A DNA stretch of 25,217 nucleotides from Bacillota bacterium (GCA_003150225.1 QAND01000021.1:1-25217); one strand, 5' to 3'. Positions 5,743 to 14,280 are shown, numbered from the stretch's first letter. The notes: generated from the letters alone by a model not told the origin. Made by a program: numbers and translations.

Positions 5743-7128
5743 TTGGTTTTTTCCAGCAACATCTTTTTGTTTTTCTATCTGCCAACGGTTTTGGCCCTAT
5801 ACTATCTGACGCCCAGGCGGTACCGCAACACCCTTCTGTTTCTGGTGAATCTGGTGTTCTATGGATGGGGCGAGCCGGTGTTCCTGCTCTTGATGCTATT
5901 CTCCATCCTTTCCAACTATGCCTATGGGCTGCTGATACAGCGGTACCGGCGCCAGGTTCGGGCCAAACGGATGGTGCTGGTGGCCTCGGTGGTGGTCAAC
6001 CTGGGACTCCTGGGCTTTTTCAAATACGCGGATTTTATCGCCGGGATGATGCAAGCGGTGTTCCCTTTCTTGCGCACAGTGCCCCTTCCCGCCATTCCAC
6101 TGCCCATCGGTATCTCCTTCTATGTCTTTCAGACCATGAGCTATACCATCGACGTGTACCGGGGGGATGCTCCCGTTCAACGCCGCCTGATTCCCTTCGG
6201 CACCTATGTGTCCCTGTTCCCACAGCTCATCGCCGGTCCCATCGTGCGATACCGGGATGTTGCGGAGCAGATGGAGGATCGGAGGGAGAGCGTCTCCCAA
6301 TTTGCCGATGGGATCCGACGCTTTACGGTGGGCCTGGGGAAGAAGATCCTCATTGCCAACCAGATGGGGCTGCTGTGGGACTTGCTGCGGGAGGAGGGCA
6401 GCGGACTGGGCGCTTGGATAGGCCTTACGGCGTTCGCCTTTCAAATCTATTTTGATTTCTCCGGCTACTCCGATATGGCCATTGGCCTGGGCAAGATGTT
6501 GGGCTTTACCTTCCTAGAGAATTTCAACTACCCCTATATCAGCCGAAGCATCACCGAGTTCTGGAGACGCTGGCATATCTCCCTTTCCACCTGGTTCCGT
6601 GAATATGTATATATCCCTCTGGGCGGTAACCGGCGAGGACTCCCCCGGCAGCTATGGAACATCCTGGTGGTTTGGGCCCTTACCGGCCTCTGGCACGGGG
6701 CAAGCTGGAACTTCTTATTATGGGGCCTGTACTTTGCATTGCTGCTGATGATAGAAAAGCTGTTTTTGCTGCGGTGGCTGGACCGCGCTCCCCTATGGCT
6801 GGGCCATTTGTACACGCTGTTCTTCCTCTTGATGGGCTGGGCCCTGTTTTTCTTTACAAGCCTGCCAGAACTGTGGGCGTTCCTAGGCCGGCTGTTTGGA
6901 GGCGGCGCTGTCTCCCCGGAGGGGCGTGTGGCCATCCTCGGCTATCTGCCGCTGCTTCTGGTTGCAGCCGTTGCCAGCACGCCTTTCGGTAGCAGGGTTT
7001 ATGGCCGGATACGGGATACCGTTTGGGGACGGTACGGTGCCGTTGGGCTGGGGATGGCGGCGCTGGTGCTCTGTGTGGCGGCACTGGCCAGTCAAAGCTA
7101 TAATCCCTTCATCTATTTTCGGTTTTAG
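5743..7128 (+). CDS. MBOAT family O-acyltransferase (AlgI/DltB-like)
   Basis: A 461-residue polytopic membrane O-acyltransferase that passes acyl groups across the membrane onto an extracellular polymer. Family motifs are clear: LPIGISFYVFQTMSYTIDVY, QLIAGPIVRY, FDFSGYSDMAIGLGKMLGF, FWRRWHISLSTWFREYVYIP and LTGLWHGASWNFLLWG. His278 and His318 are the conserved histidines, the latter being the presumed catalytic one. The start is probably TTG 5743, with GGAGGAA at 5731-5737, because the family starts as (M)VFSSNIFLFFYLP. The in-frame ATG at 5632 adds a 37-residue non-hydrophobic stretch with no SD. The next gene (DHHW protein) begins 11 bp downstream; such pairs O-acetylate exopolysaccharide or wall polymers. 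A TATAAT at 5650-5655 could be part of its promoter, but no -35 is clear. Confidence 0.93.
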   Translation: MVFSSNIFLFFYLPTVLALYYLTPRRYRNTLLFLVNLVFYGWGEPVFLLLMLFSILSNYAYGLLIQRYRRQVRAKRMVLVASVVVNLGLLGFFKYADFIAGMMQAVFPFLRTVPLPAIPLPIGISFYVFQTMSYTIDVYRGDAPVQRRLIPFGTYVSLFPQLIAGPIVRYRDVAEQMEDRRESVSQFADGIRRFTVGLGKKILIANQMGLLWDLLREEGSGLGAWIGLTAFAFQIYFDFSGYSDMAIGLGKMLGFTFLENFNYPYISRSITEFWRRWHISLSTWFREYVYIPLGGNRRGLPRQLWNILVVWALTGLWHGASWNFLLWGLYFALLLMIEKLFLLRWLDRAPLWLGHLYTLFFLLMGWALFFFTSLPELWAFLGRLFGGGAVSPEGRVAILGYLPLLLVAAVASTPFGSRVYGRIRDTVWGRYGAVGLGMAALVLCVAALASQSYNPFIYFRF

Positions 7129-7139
7129 GAGGCGGAGAG

Positions 7140-8261
7140 ATGGATCAAAAGAAAACCCGATTCAGCGATACCCTTTTCTGCTGCCTTTTCTGCGGATTTC
7201 TTGCCCTCATGTTACTGGGTTACCTGATGCTGCCCAAGACCCTGTTTTCCCAGAGGGAGAAACGTTACTTGGAAGCCGCTCCTTCCTTCACTTGGGAGCG
7301 GCTGGTCAGCGGCGCGTTTGCCAAGGACGCTGAGGACTATGCCGCCGACCATATGCCGGGCCGGGATTTTTTTGTAGGGCTCAACGCCTATTTGGGCTTG
7401 GCATTGGGACAGCAGGGAACCAAAGAAATCTACCGTTTTTCTGAAAACTATCTGGTGGAGCGGCCGGTAAAATGGGATCAGGAAGCGGTGGAGCGCAACA
7501 AAAAGGCCCTGGGCGTTTTTGCGCAAAAGGCGGACACACCGGTGGATTTTGCCTTGATCCCCTCGGCAGGGTATATCCTAAGGGATTTATCCCGGGGAAA
7601 CTATATGGAATACCGGGACGACCAATACATCCGACAGATCTACGAGAATCTGCCCCCAGGGGTCCGCTCCCTGGACCTGATTCCCGCCCTTACGGACGGA
7701 GGACGGGAGAACTTCTACCATACCGATCACCACTGGACCAGCCAGGGTGCCTATCGGGCCTATGCCGCTTATCTGGCCCATAAAGGACGCACCCCCCTTG
7801 CGCCCGATGCGTTCACCGTGCGAACCTCCCAGGGGTTCTATGGCAGCACCTATTCCCGCAGCGCCCTATGGCTGACGCCGCCCGATCGCCTTTCCATCTG
7901 GGATCCCGGCATTCAAACTACCGTGTGGATTGCCGACGATGGCAGTACTTCGCAAAGCATGTTTTACGAGGAACGGCTGCAGGAGGCGGATCAATACACC
8001 GTGTTCTTGGACGGCAACCATTCCCTGGTGCGTATCACAAACCCCCAGGGGACGGGGAAACTGCTTTTGATTCGGGACTCCTACGGCAACTGCTTCGCTC
8101 CCTTTTTAGCGGAAAGCTACCAGGAAGTGGTGTTGGTGGATCTGCGCTATTATAAGGCGGATTTAGGACAACTGCTGGAGGAGGGGTTTGATCATATCCT
8201 GGTGTTGTATAGCCTATCCAATTATATGACGGATGGGAATGTCCCTCTACTGGGCCGGTAA
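7140..8261 (+). CDS. DHHW family protein (AlgX/AlgJ-like O-acetylation partner)
   Basis: A 373-residue protein with an N-terminal membrane anchor (about residues 11-32, LFCCLFCGFLALMLLGYLML) and an extracellular SGNH-like domain. The eponymous motif is FYHTDHHWTSQGAYRAYAAY (about 192-211), which supplies the Asp/His pair. LLIRDSYGN (about 302-310) supplies the GDS-like nucleophile Ser. AlgJ/AlgX-type proteins accept acyl groups from an MBOAT partner and deliver them to the polymer. The start ATG 7140 is preceded by AGGAGG overlapping the MBOAT stop region. The pair stands alone, without the glycosyltransferases that would identify the polymer. Confidence 0.9.
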   Translation: MDQKKTRFSDTLFCCLFCGFLALMLLGYLMLPKTLFSQREKRYLEAAPSFTWERLVSGAFAKDAEDYAADHMPGRDFFVGLNAYLGLALGQQGTKEIYRFSENYLVERPVKWDQEAVERNKKALGVFAQKADTPVDFALIPSAGYILRDLSRGNYMEYRDDQYIRQIYENLPPGVRSLDLIPALTDGGRENFYHTDHHWTSQGAYRAYAAYLAHKGRTPLAPDAFTVRTSQGFYGSTYSRSALWLTPPDRLSIWDPGIQTTVWIADDGSTSQSMFYEERLQEADQYTVFLDGNHSLVRITNPQGTGKLLLIRDSYGNCFAPFLAESYQEVVLVDLRYYKADLGQLLEEGFDHILVLYSLSNYMTDGNVPLLGR

Positions 8262-8270
8262 AAAGCCAAG

Positions 8271-8300
8271 AAAAAAAGCCCCGTGCAGCTCGGGGCCTTT
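8271..8300 (-). terminator. Bidirectional terminator between DHHW and reductase genes
   Basis: AGCCCCG (8278-8284) pairs with CGGGGCC (8291-8297, one end wobble). Seven A's upstream give a T7 run on the minus strand, so it mainly ends the minus-strand reductase. On the plus strand the tail is a weaker CTTTCCT. Confidence 0.8.
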
Positions 8301-8308
8301 CCTATCGG

Positions 8309-9463
8309 TTACCGACGGCTTCGGAGAGCCTCGCAGCCTTCCTGGAAGATCCGGCGGATCTCGATCTGCTGAGGACAGATGGCTTCACATGCGCCACAGT
8401 CCAAACATTTCTCGTTGTATTTTGATCCATCCGCTTCGTATTTGCGGATGTATTTGGGGCCGACATCGCTCCACATGCCGTAAATGCTGCCCCGGTTATA
8501 ATAGTTGAATACACCGGGGATATCCAACTCCAGAGGACATTCCTTAACGCAGTACTGGCAGGCGGTGCAATCGGCCTTGATCCGGGCTTTGTAGAAGGCG
8601 TTGAGTTTTTCCACAAGCTGGCGTTGTTGGGGGGTAAAGGCGCCCACCTGGGCATCACTGGCGGTGGCGACGTTCTCCTTAAGCTGCTGGAGGTTGCTCA
8701 TGCCGGACAGCACGCAGGTGACCTCCGGCCGGTCGTAGATAAACCGCAGCGCCACATCGGGAAGGCCAACCTCCTCCATGCCGCACTCCGCGAAGATGGC
8801 GTCCATCTCGGCGCGGGGAACGTTGGTGAGGCTGCCGCCCTTCATGGGTTCCATGATGAACACCGGTACGCCCTTTTTCCCGGCGTATTCCAAACCAGCG
8901 GTGCCGGCTTGGTAGTTGACGTCCATAAAGTTGTACTGAATCTGGCACATATCCCAGTCATAGGCGTCCAGCACCTCTTGGAGCAGCTCGGTGGTATCGT
9001 GGAAGGAGAAGCCGATGTTGCGGATCACGCCTTTTTTCTTCTGCTCCTCCATAAAGGACAACAGATCCAGCTCCTTGATGATGGGCCAGGTTTTGGCGTT
9101 GATCTGGTGGAAGATGTAAAAATCCAGATAATCGGTCTGAAGTTTCTTCATCTGGCCGTCCAGTACGTTCTGGGCTCCGTCCGACTGCGCGAGAGCAGGG
9201 GGGAGCTTGGTGGTAAGGATGATGTCCTTGCGGTTTTTCTTTTGGGCGAAATATTCCCCAACAAAGACCTCGGAAAAGCCCTTGTGATAGAAATAGGCGG
9301 TATCGAAGTAGTTGACGCCATGGTCAATGGCGTAATCGAACATCTCGGTGGCCTGGGGCTTATCGATGTTGGCTTGATCCCCTCCGATAACAGGCAGGCG
9401 CATGCAGCCCATGCCCAGCTGGGAGATTGAAAGGCCGGTGTTGCCGAACGGACGGTAGATCAT
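8309..9463 (-). CDS. Aldo/keto reductase with C-terminal 2[4Fe-4S] ferredoxin domain
   Basis: A 384-residue soluble oxidoreductase. The AKR barrel starts MIYRPFGNTGLSISQLGMGC and shows the catalytic tetrad pattern: Asp and Tyr in NYFDTAYFYHKG, Lys in ILTTKLPPA and His in FYIFHQINA. The last 90 residues hold two clusters of ferredoxin type, CTACQYCVKECP and CLDCGACEAICP, so it probably carries two [4Fe-4S] clusters. Proteins of this fusion type are common in anaerobic Clostridia; the substrate is unknown. ATG 9463 is chosen because GGAGGAG lies 7 nt upstream. The GTG at 9469 is too close to the SD. It is monocistronic, with a candidate promoter at 9532-9559. Confidence 0.94.
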   Translation of the reverse strand: MIYRPFGNTGLSISQLGMGCMRLPVIGGDQANIDKPQATEMFDYAIDHGVNYFDTAYFYHKGFSEVFVGEYFAQKKNRKDIILTTKLPPALAQSDGAQNVLDGQMKKLQTDYLDFYIFHQINAKTWPIIKELDLLSFMEEQKKKGVIRNIGFSFHDTTELLQEVLDAYDWDMCQIQYNFMDVNYQAGTAGLEYAGKKGVPVFIMEPMKGGSLTNVPRAEMDAIFAECGMEEVGLPDVALRFIYDRPEVTCVLSGMSNLQQLKENVATASDAQVGAFTPQQRQLVEKLNAFYKARIKADCTACQYCVKECPLELDIPGVFNYYNRGSIYGMWSDVGPKYIRKYEADGSKYNEKCLDCGACEAICPQQIEIRRIFQEGCEALRSRR

Positions 9464-9531
9464 ATGCACTCCTCCAAATATACGTAAATCTTCTTTATAT
9501 AAATATAGTAAGGAAAATGGATATATATTGC

Positions 9532-9559
9532 AATATAATTAAATTTTTCACAGTTTCAA
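9532..9559 (-). promoter_or_regulatory. Candidate promoter for the aldo/keto reductase
   Basis: On the minus strand: TTGAAA (9559-9554), 16-bp spacer, TATATT (9537-9532). It leaves an AT-rich leader of about 60 nt. The area is so AT-rich that chance matches are likely. Confidence 0.4.
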
Positions 9560-9615
9560 ATGTAGAAGGAGAAGGAGCGTTGTTGCCCAGGGTTTTTCCC
9601 ATTGCCTGGCGGATA

Positions 9616-9624
9616 TGCTATAAT
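9616..9624 (+). promoter_or_regulatory. Extended -10 promoter for the thioesterase operon
   Basis: TGCTATAAT (9616-9624) is a perfect extended -10 element. No good -35 lies at 17 bp. It sits 34 bp before ATG 9658. Confidence 0.6.
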
Positions 9625-9657
9625 ATAACCAATAAAATTTTTTGATTGGAGCGGTGT

Positions 9658-10167
9658 ATGATGGCGGAACATCGTGTGTCGGGCGTACAGAAAAACGCCG
9701 ATCTATGCTTTGTGTGCGGGGATCACAACCCCTATGGGCTCAATGCCCGCTTCTATGACCTGGAAAATGGAGAAGTGGTGGCGGTATTTACCGCAAAAAA
9801 GGAGCATCAGAGCTATCCTGGCCGGGTTCATGGCGGCGTCATTGCTGCAATCTTGGATGAGGCTACCGGGCGGGCGATCTGCCATTTGGACGGCCCGGAT
9901 TCCTTTGGAGTTACGGTGGAACTGTCCATCCGGTATAGAAAGCCGGTGCCCTATGATACGGAACTCAAGTGTGTGGGACGGATCACTCGAAACACCCGGC
10001 TTCTGTTTGAGGCGGAGGGGGAAGTGCTGTTGCCCGATGGCACGGTGGCGGCCAGCGCCCATGCCAAGTATATGAAGATGGATATCCATTCCATTTCGGA
10101 GGAAGGGCTGGACGAGAGCCAGTGGCGGTATCTGGATGAGCTGGTGCCGGACAGCATCTCGTTTTAA
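9658..10167 (+). CDS. PaaI-family hotdog thioesterase
   Basis: A 169-residue hotdog-fold acyl-CoA thioesterase of the PaaI type. The N-terminal LCFVCGDHNPYGLNARFY and the HGG motif PGRVHGGVIAAILDEATGRA are characteristic. The latter holds the helix-capping HGG and the catalytic acid region (Asp/Glu). ELSIRYRKPVPYDTEL is the following strand pair. The acyl-CoA substrate is unknown. ATG 9658 or ATG 9661 both fit GGAG at 9648-9651; the upstream TTG at 9646 overlaps that SD. It is the first gene of a likely operon with nagA (47 bp later) and a lipoprotein hydrolase. Confidence 0.9.
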   Translation: MMAEHRVSGVQKNADLCFVCGDHNPYGLNARFYDLENGEVVAVFTAKKEHQSYPGRVHGGVIAAILDEATGRAICHLDGPDSFGVTVELSIRYRKPVPYDTELKCVGRITRNTRLLFEAEGEVLLPDGTVAASAHAKYMKMDIHSISEEGLDESQWRYLDELVPDSISF

Positions 10168-10214
10168 CAGAGCATGCCGGCGGTGCCGGTCATAAGAGGA
10201 AAGGGGCGGGCAGG

Positions 10215-11432
10215 ATGGTCATCAAGAGTACGCGGATCTATACCGAGGCGGGATGCGTCGACGGATATGTGGAGGTAGCGCGGGGCCGTATTCAGCGGAT
10301 TATCCCCGTGGAGCAGGCCCGCAAGGCGGAAGGCCACGTTTTCGACGTGGGGGATAACCGGGTGATTCCCGGTATCATCGATATCCATACCCATGGTGGC
10401 GGGGGATGGGTGGCCAAAGATTCCGATAACCCGGATGAGATTCGAAACCTGGCCCGGCATTATGCCAGCCGTGGCATTGCATGTTTTCTGGCCACGGCTT
10501 CCCTGTGGTCCATTGAGAAGATGTGCGACACCATCTCTTTTATTGCCGATACCATGGAATCGGGGAATACCCCCGGAGCCAAGATCCTGGGGATCCATCT
10601 GGAGGCCCCCTTTTTCAATCACGAGAAATCCGGCGCTGGGTTCCAGACGCCGGAGTGGATGCCCAATCCCAGCGTGGAGATGGCAAAACGGTTTGTGGCG
10701 GCGGGAAGGGGGCACCTTCGGTATCTTACCTTGGCGCCGGAGCTGCCGGGCGCGGAGGAAACCATCAAGTATCTGACCAGCGCCGGAGTCCGGGTGGCGG
10801 CAGGGCATACCAACGCCACCTATGATGAGCTGATCCGAGGGGTGGACTGGGGCGTAAGCTCCATCGCCCATGCCGGAAACGCCATTCGGATGATCCATCA
10901 GCGGGAGCCCGGCGTGCTGGGGGCCATGCTGCTGGAGGACCGGCTGTTCTGTGAGCTGATCTGCGATTTCATCCACCTCCATCCCCAGTTCGTCCGGCTG
11001 GTGATCAACAACAAGGGAACGGATCGAATTGTCATGGTGGCGGATACCTCGGATATGGCGGGTATGGAAACCGGCATCTACGACACCAAACCCCGGGTGA
11101 CCGAGATGACCCCTGAAGGCGTGGTGTATATCTATGGCAGCGACGTGATGAACGGCAGCAGCAAATATGTTTTAAACGGAGTGGAAAACCTGGTGGAGCG
11201 TCTGGGCTATCCCATGGAGGAAGTGGCAAAGATGTCCAGTCTTAACGCGGCCCGGCTTTTGGGGATGGAGCGGGAGAGAGGATCCATCCGGGTCGGGAAA
11301 TATGGGGATTTTACCATTTTGACGGATGACTACGAAGTGCTTTATACCATCAGCGAGGGGGTTGTGGTATATGACGCCCAGAGGGATGACGCCTGTCTGA
11401 ATCCCGAACTGCTGAAACTCAAACGGAGGTAG
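10215..11432 (+). CDS. nagA: N-acetylglucosamine-6-phosphate deacetylase
   Basis: A 405-residue amidohydrolase that removes acetate from GlcNAc-6-P for amino-sugar catabolism or wall recycling. Metal and active-site residues are recognisable: HTH (58-60) in PGIIDIHTHGGGGW, Glu130 in IHLEAPFF, His198 in AAGHTNAT, His219 in SIAHAGNAI, His254 in ICDFIHLHP, and catalytic Asp277 in MVADTSDMAG. The usual HLEGPF reads HLEAPF and the usual HLFNAM reads HAGNAI, so it is a divergent NagA and the substrate might be a related N-acyl sugar. No nagB or transporter is adjacent, although an orphan PTS IIB lies downstream. The start ATG 10215 has a purine-rich GAGGAAAGGGG upstream. Confidence 0.88.
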   Translation: MVIKSTRIYTEAGCVDGYVEVARGRIQRIIPVEQARKAEGHVFDVGDNRVIPGIIDIHTHGGGGWVAKDSDNPDEIRNLARHYASRGIACFLATASLWSIEKMCDTISFIADTMESGNTPGAKILGIHLEAPFFNHEKSGAGFQTPEWMPNPSVEMAKRFVAAGRGHLRYLTLAPELPGAEETIKYLTSAGVRVAAGHTNATYDELIRGVDWGVSSIAHAGNAIRMIHQREPGVLGAMLLEDRLFCELICDFIHLHPQFVRLVINNKGTDRIVMVADTSDMAGMETGIYDTKPRVTEMTPEGVVYIYGSDVMNGSSKYVLNGVENLVERLGYPMEEVAKMSSLNAARLLGMERERGSIRVGKYGDFTILTDDYEVLYTISEGVVVYDAQRDDACLNPELLKLKRR

Positions 11433-11436
11433 TCCC

Positions 11437-12789
11437 ATGAAACGATGGCATGGCATCCTGGCGCTTCTTTTGGCATTTTGTCTGCTTTTGCCCATGGGTT
11501 GTGGGAAGAGTACGGAGGCTCCCCGGGATATGGAACCCTATTACGATCGGGCGGAAACCGTATTGACTGCCTTTTGTGAGGAGGATTATGGTGCCATAAC
11601 GGCATTGTTCGACGCCACCATGCAGCAGACCCTGGGAACAGAGCGGCTTGCGGAGGCTTATGAGGGGATTAAAAAAACCAAGGGCGCCTTTGTAAAGGAG
11701 GTTGCCCGTGCCTCCGAAGTCCAAGAGGACTATGTGGTAGTGGTTCTTACCTGTCTGCATGAGAACGGATATCTGGACCTGCGCGTGGTATTCGATGGGG
11801 AAAAACGAATTTCCGGCCTTCAGCTCTTGGAGAGCAAAGGGCCTAAGGATACCACGCCGCCCCCTCAAGGGGTGTTGGAAAAGGAGGTTTCCTTTGGGAC
11901 GGAGGCCTATCCTCTAAAGGGGACGCTCTCCTATCCCGAAAGCGCCCAGGAACCGGTGCCGGTGGTGGTGTTGGTCCATGGCTCTGGACCATGTGACCGG
12001 GATGAAAGCGTAGGCCCTACCCGTCCTTTTCGGGATATCGCGTGGGGGCTTGGTCAGAGGGGAATCGCTGTGTTGCGGTACGATAAGCGGACCTACACCT
12101 ATGCAACCGCCTGTGCCGTAGAGGTCGCAGCGGATCGATTTACCGTCCGGGAGGAGACCATGGACGATGCCCTTTTAGCGGTGGAATATGCCCGGCATTT
12201 GACGGAATTCACTCCTGGGCCCGTCTACCTTCTGGGCCACAGCCTGGGAGCTATGCTGGTACCGCGCATGGCGGAAGAAGCGGATGCCGCAGGTTATATC
12301 ATGTTGGCCGCTCCAGCCCAACCGCTGGAGGACCTTATCTTGATGCAGTATACCTATCTGCTTTCCCTGGATACTGCCACACCCCAGGTGGAAAAGGATG
12401 CCCAGCTGGCCAGCGTTTGTGCCCAGGTGGAGAATATCAAAAGACTGGAACCAGGGGATCATCAGATGAATAAGGATCTTCTGGGAATGAACCCCGCCTA
12501 TTTGCTGGATCTGAAGGAATACGACCCCGTCACGGCGGCGGTTGCCATGACACAGCCTCTGCTGATCCTCCAGGGGGGACGGGATTATCAGGTGCCGCTG
12601 AGCGATTTCGAGACCTATCAAAAGGCTCTAGCAGGGCGGAAAAACGTTACCTGTGTTTCTTATGAAAAGCTGAACCACCTTTTTTGCGAGGGAGAGGGGG
12701 AGCGGAGCATTCCCCAGGAGTATATTGCGGGCGGCAGCGTGCCAGACTATGTTATAGACGAGATTGCCAGCTTTATCCGAAACCATTAA
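11437..12789 (+). CDS. Lipoprotein: DUF3887 domain plus alpha/beta hydrolase
   Basis: A 450-residue secreted lipoprotein. The signal peptide runs over residues 1-21 with lipobox LPMGC (Cys22). Residues about 35-130 form a DUF3887-like cystatin/NTF2-type domain (RAETVLTAFCEEDYGAITAL). The rest is an alpha/beta hydrolase: oxyanion region LVHGSGPCDRDES (179-191), nucleophile elbow GHSLG (Ser269), acid Asp383 in LILQGGRDYQVP, and His414 in LNHLF. The triad is complete. The combination is found in Firmicutes surface esterases/peptidases; the substrate is unknown. It starts 4 bp after nagA (ACGGAGGTAG serves as SD), so it is co-transcribed. No clear terminator follows before the next promoter. Confidence 0.92.
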   Translation: MKRWHGILALLLAFCLLLPMGCGKSTEAPRDMEPYYDRAETVLTAFCEEDYGAITALFDATMQQTLGTERLAEAYEGIKKTKGAFVKEVARASEVQEDYVVVVLTCLHENGYLDLRVVFDGEKRISGLQLLESKGPKDTTPPPQGVLEKEVSFGTEAYPLKGTLSYPESAQEPVPVVVLVHGSGPCDRDESVGPTRPFRDIAWGLGQRGIAVLRYDKRTYTYATACAVEVAADRFTVREETMDDALLAVEYARHLTEFTPGPVYLLGHSLGAMLVPRMAEEADAAGYIMLAAPAQPLEDLILMQYTYLLSLDTATPQVEKDAQLASVCAQVENIKRLEPGDHQMNKDLLGMNPAYLLDLKEYDPVTAAVAMTQPLLILQGGRDYQVPLSDFETYQKALAGRKNVTCVSYEKLNHLFCEGEGERSIPQEYIAGGSVPDYVIDEIASFIRNH

Positions 12790-12795
12790 AGTTGG

Positions 12796-12825
12796 TTGAC
12801 AACCCAAACAAAGAGAACCTATAAT
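12796..12825 (+). promoter_or_regulatory. Consensus promoter for PTS IIB-sortase operon
   Basis: TTGACA (12796-12801), 18-bp spacer, TATAAT (12820-12825): both hexamers are perfect. The leader is about 84 nt. An inverted repeat TTTGAA-N16-TTCAAA (12827-12854) with an inner CTC/GAG lies across the predicted start site. A GGGG/CCCC hairpin (12866-12879) follows. Confidence 0.85.
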
Positions 12826-12915
12826 TTTTGAAAAGATCTCCCAAGAGGTTCAAACTGGAGCGTACGGGGTGGCGGCCCCTTTCGATGTTTTACTTTTTTG
12901 CAGGAGGATAAATTT

Positions 12916-13395
12916 GTGGCCATAAGCTTATTTCGCGTGGACGATCGGTTGGTCCACGGGCAGGTGGCGGAGGTCTGGGTGCGGCATATCAACGCCAACC
13001 GGATCATCGTGGTGGACGATTTTACCGCCAAGGATACCTTTCTCTCCAGCATCATGGTGATGATGTCCCCTTCGGGCTGCCGGGTGGAGGTGCATACTGT
13101 GGAAGATGCGGTTCGCCCCATCCAGCGGTATGACCGGGATCCGGCCATCCGGTGTATTGTGCTTTTTAGCTCGCCTTTGGTGGCCCAGGAACTGCGGCGG
13201 CATGGGGTGGAGATGGGCTCTCTTTGCATCGGGGGGATGCAGCGTCGGCCTGAACGGAAGGCATTCTATAAGAATCAAAACGCCACCGGTGAGGAGATGG
13301 CTGCTATGGCCGGTATGGTGGCAGACGGCGTAAAGATCTATCATAAAATCGTGCCCAGCGAGGCACAAGTGGATTTGACCAATTACATCCGATAG
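12916..13395 (+). CDS. PTS mannose-family IIB component (orphan)
   Basis: A 159-residue cytosolic IIB protein of the mannose/sorbose PTS family. In complete systems it accepts phosphate from IIA on a His and passes it to the sugar. The signature LFRVDDRLVHGQVAEVW holds the active His14. The later IGGMQRRPERKAFYKN and VPSEAQVDL segments match the family. GTG 12916 is chosen because AGGAGGA lies at 12902-12908. The TTG at 12898 is upstream of that SD. There is no IIA, IIC or IID nearby. Instead a sortase gene begins 14 bp later, so this may be a regulatory or moonlighting IIB, or it may serve a permease encoded elsewhere. Confidence 0.92.
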   Translation: MAISLFRVDDRLVHGQVAEVWVRHINANRIIVVDDFTAKDTFLSSIMVMMSPSGCRVEVHTVEDAVRPIQRYDRDPAIRCIVLFSSPLVAQELRRHGVEMGSLCIGGMQRRPERKAFYKNQNATGEEMAAMAGMVADGVKIYHKIVPSEAQVDLTNYIR

Positions 13396-13409
13396 AGAGG
13401 AAATAACCA

Positions 13410-14240
13410 GTGTCCGAGGAAAGAAAGAGCCGGAAGGAGCTTCGCCAAGCGGCTCAGCGCACATCTGGCAAAAGAAAATCAAAAAAAACCTCCGGTCGAC
13501 GCAGGCTCCTCCAATGGGGCATTCTGGCGGTGGCTTTGGCGGTTTTTATTTTCAGTGGGATTCAGCTTTTGAACATCTCTGGAGAATACGAGGAGGCTGA
13601 CAAGGAGTATCAGGAATTGGAGCAGCTCGCCCCTCTTCCCCAAGAGGAAGAGGCGGGCCCGGAGGATCGTCAGGTGGATTTTGCCGCCCTTGCCCAGAAA
13701 AATTCCGAAATCGTGGGCTGGATCTACATCCCGGATTCCAAGGTGGATTATCCCATGGTAAAGGGGACGGATAACAGCTATTATGTCTCCCATACCTTTG
13801 AGAAAAAGGCAAACGGTGCAGGAGCGATCTTCTTGGATTGGAAAAACAAGGGGGATTTTTCCGACCGCAATACCGTAATTTATGGGCATCATATGAAAAA
13901 TGGATCCATGTTTGCCGCGTTGGTGGAGTACAAAGATCCGGACTATTTTAACGCGCATCGTACCATTTACCTGTATACTCCACAGGGCGTTTATACCGCT
14001 ACGGTGTTTTCGGCCTATGTGGACGTGGCTACCGGTCCTCAGACCACTATTTCATTTCAAGATGACGCAGCCTTTTTGTCCTTTGTAGAAACCATGCGTA
14101 ACCAGTCCATCACCAAAACCGATACCCCCATCGGGGCGGAGGATCGGATCATTACCCTGTCCACCTGCACCTATGAGTACGACGACGCCCGGTTTATCGT
14201 CCAGGCGGTGCTTCATCCCGTAAAGACCACGGGGGAATAA
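13410..14240 (+). CDS. srtB: Class B sortase
   Basis: A 276-residue membrane-anchored transpeptidase that attaches sorted surface proteins to peptidoglycan. It has a very basic N-terminus (residues 4-32), a signal anchor (33-54) and a sortase B domain. Catalytic residues are His160 in NTVIYGHHMKNGSMF, Cys253 in TLSTCTYEYDDA and Arg261 in ARFIVQA. The start is GTG 13410 with AGAGAGGAAA upstream. No substrate with an NPQTN- or LPXTG-like motif plus membrane tail is visible nearby. The SpaA-like protein at 19575 lacks such a signal. It shares a promoter with the orphan IIB gene and ends at a strong terminator. Confidence 0.95.
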   Translation: MSEERKSRKELRQAAQRTSGKRKSKKTSGRRRLLQWGILAVALAVFIFSGIQLLNISGEYEEADKEYQELEQLAPLPQEEEAGPEDRQVDFAALAQKNSEIVGWIYIPDSKVDYPMVKGTDNSYYVSHTFEKKANGAGAIFLDWKNKGDFSDRNTVIYGHHMKNGSMFAALVEYKDPDYFNAHRTIYLYTPQGVYTATVFSAYVDVATGPQTTISFQDDAAFLSFVETMRNQSITKTDTPIGAEDRIITLSTCTYEYDDARFIVQAVLHPVKTTGE

Positions 14241-14252
14241 GGGGAGAAATCA

Positions 14253-14277
14253 AACGGCCGCCCAGTGGGCGGCCGTT
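14253..14277. terminator. Bidirectional terminator, srtB / lipoprotein
   Basis: AACGGCCGCCC (14253-14263), loop AGT, GGGCGGCCGTT (14267-14277) is a perfect 11-bp GC-rich stem with GTTTT on the plus side. The convergent lipoprotein gene ends at 14281. Confidence 0.85.
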
Positions 14278-14280
14278 GTT

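Noticed and set aside
8624..9430. 268-codon plus-strand ORF
   Set aside because: It is a shadow of the aldo/keto reductase, with no SD and a low-complexity composition.
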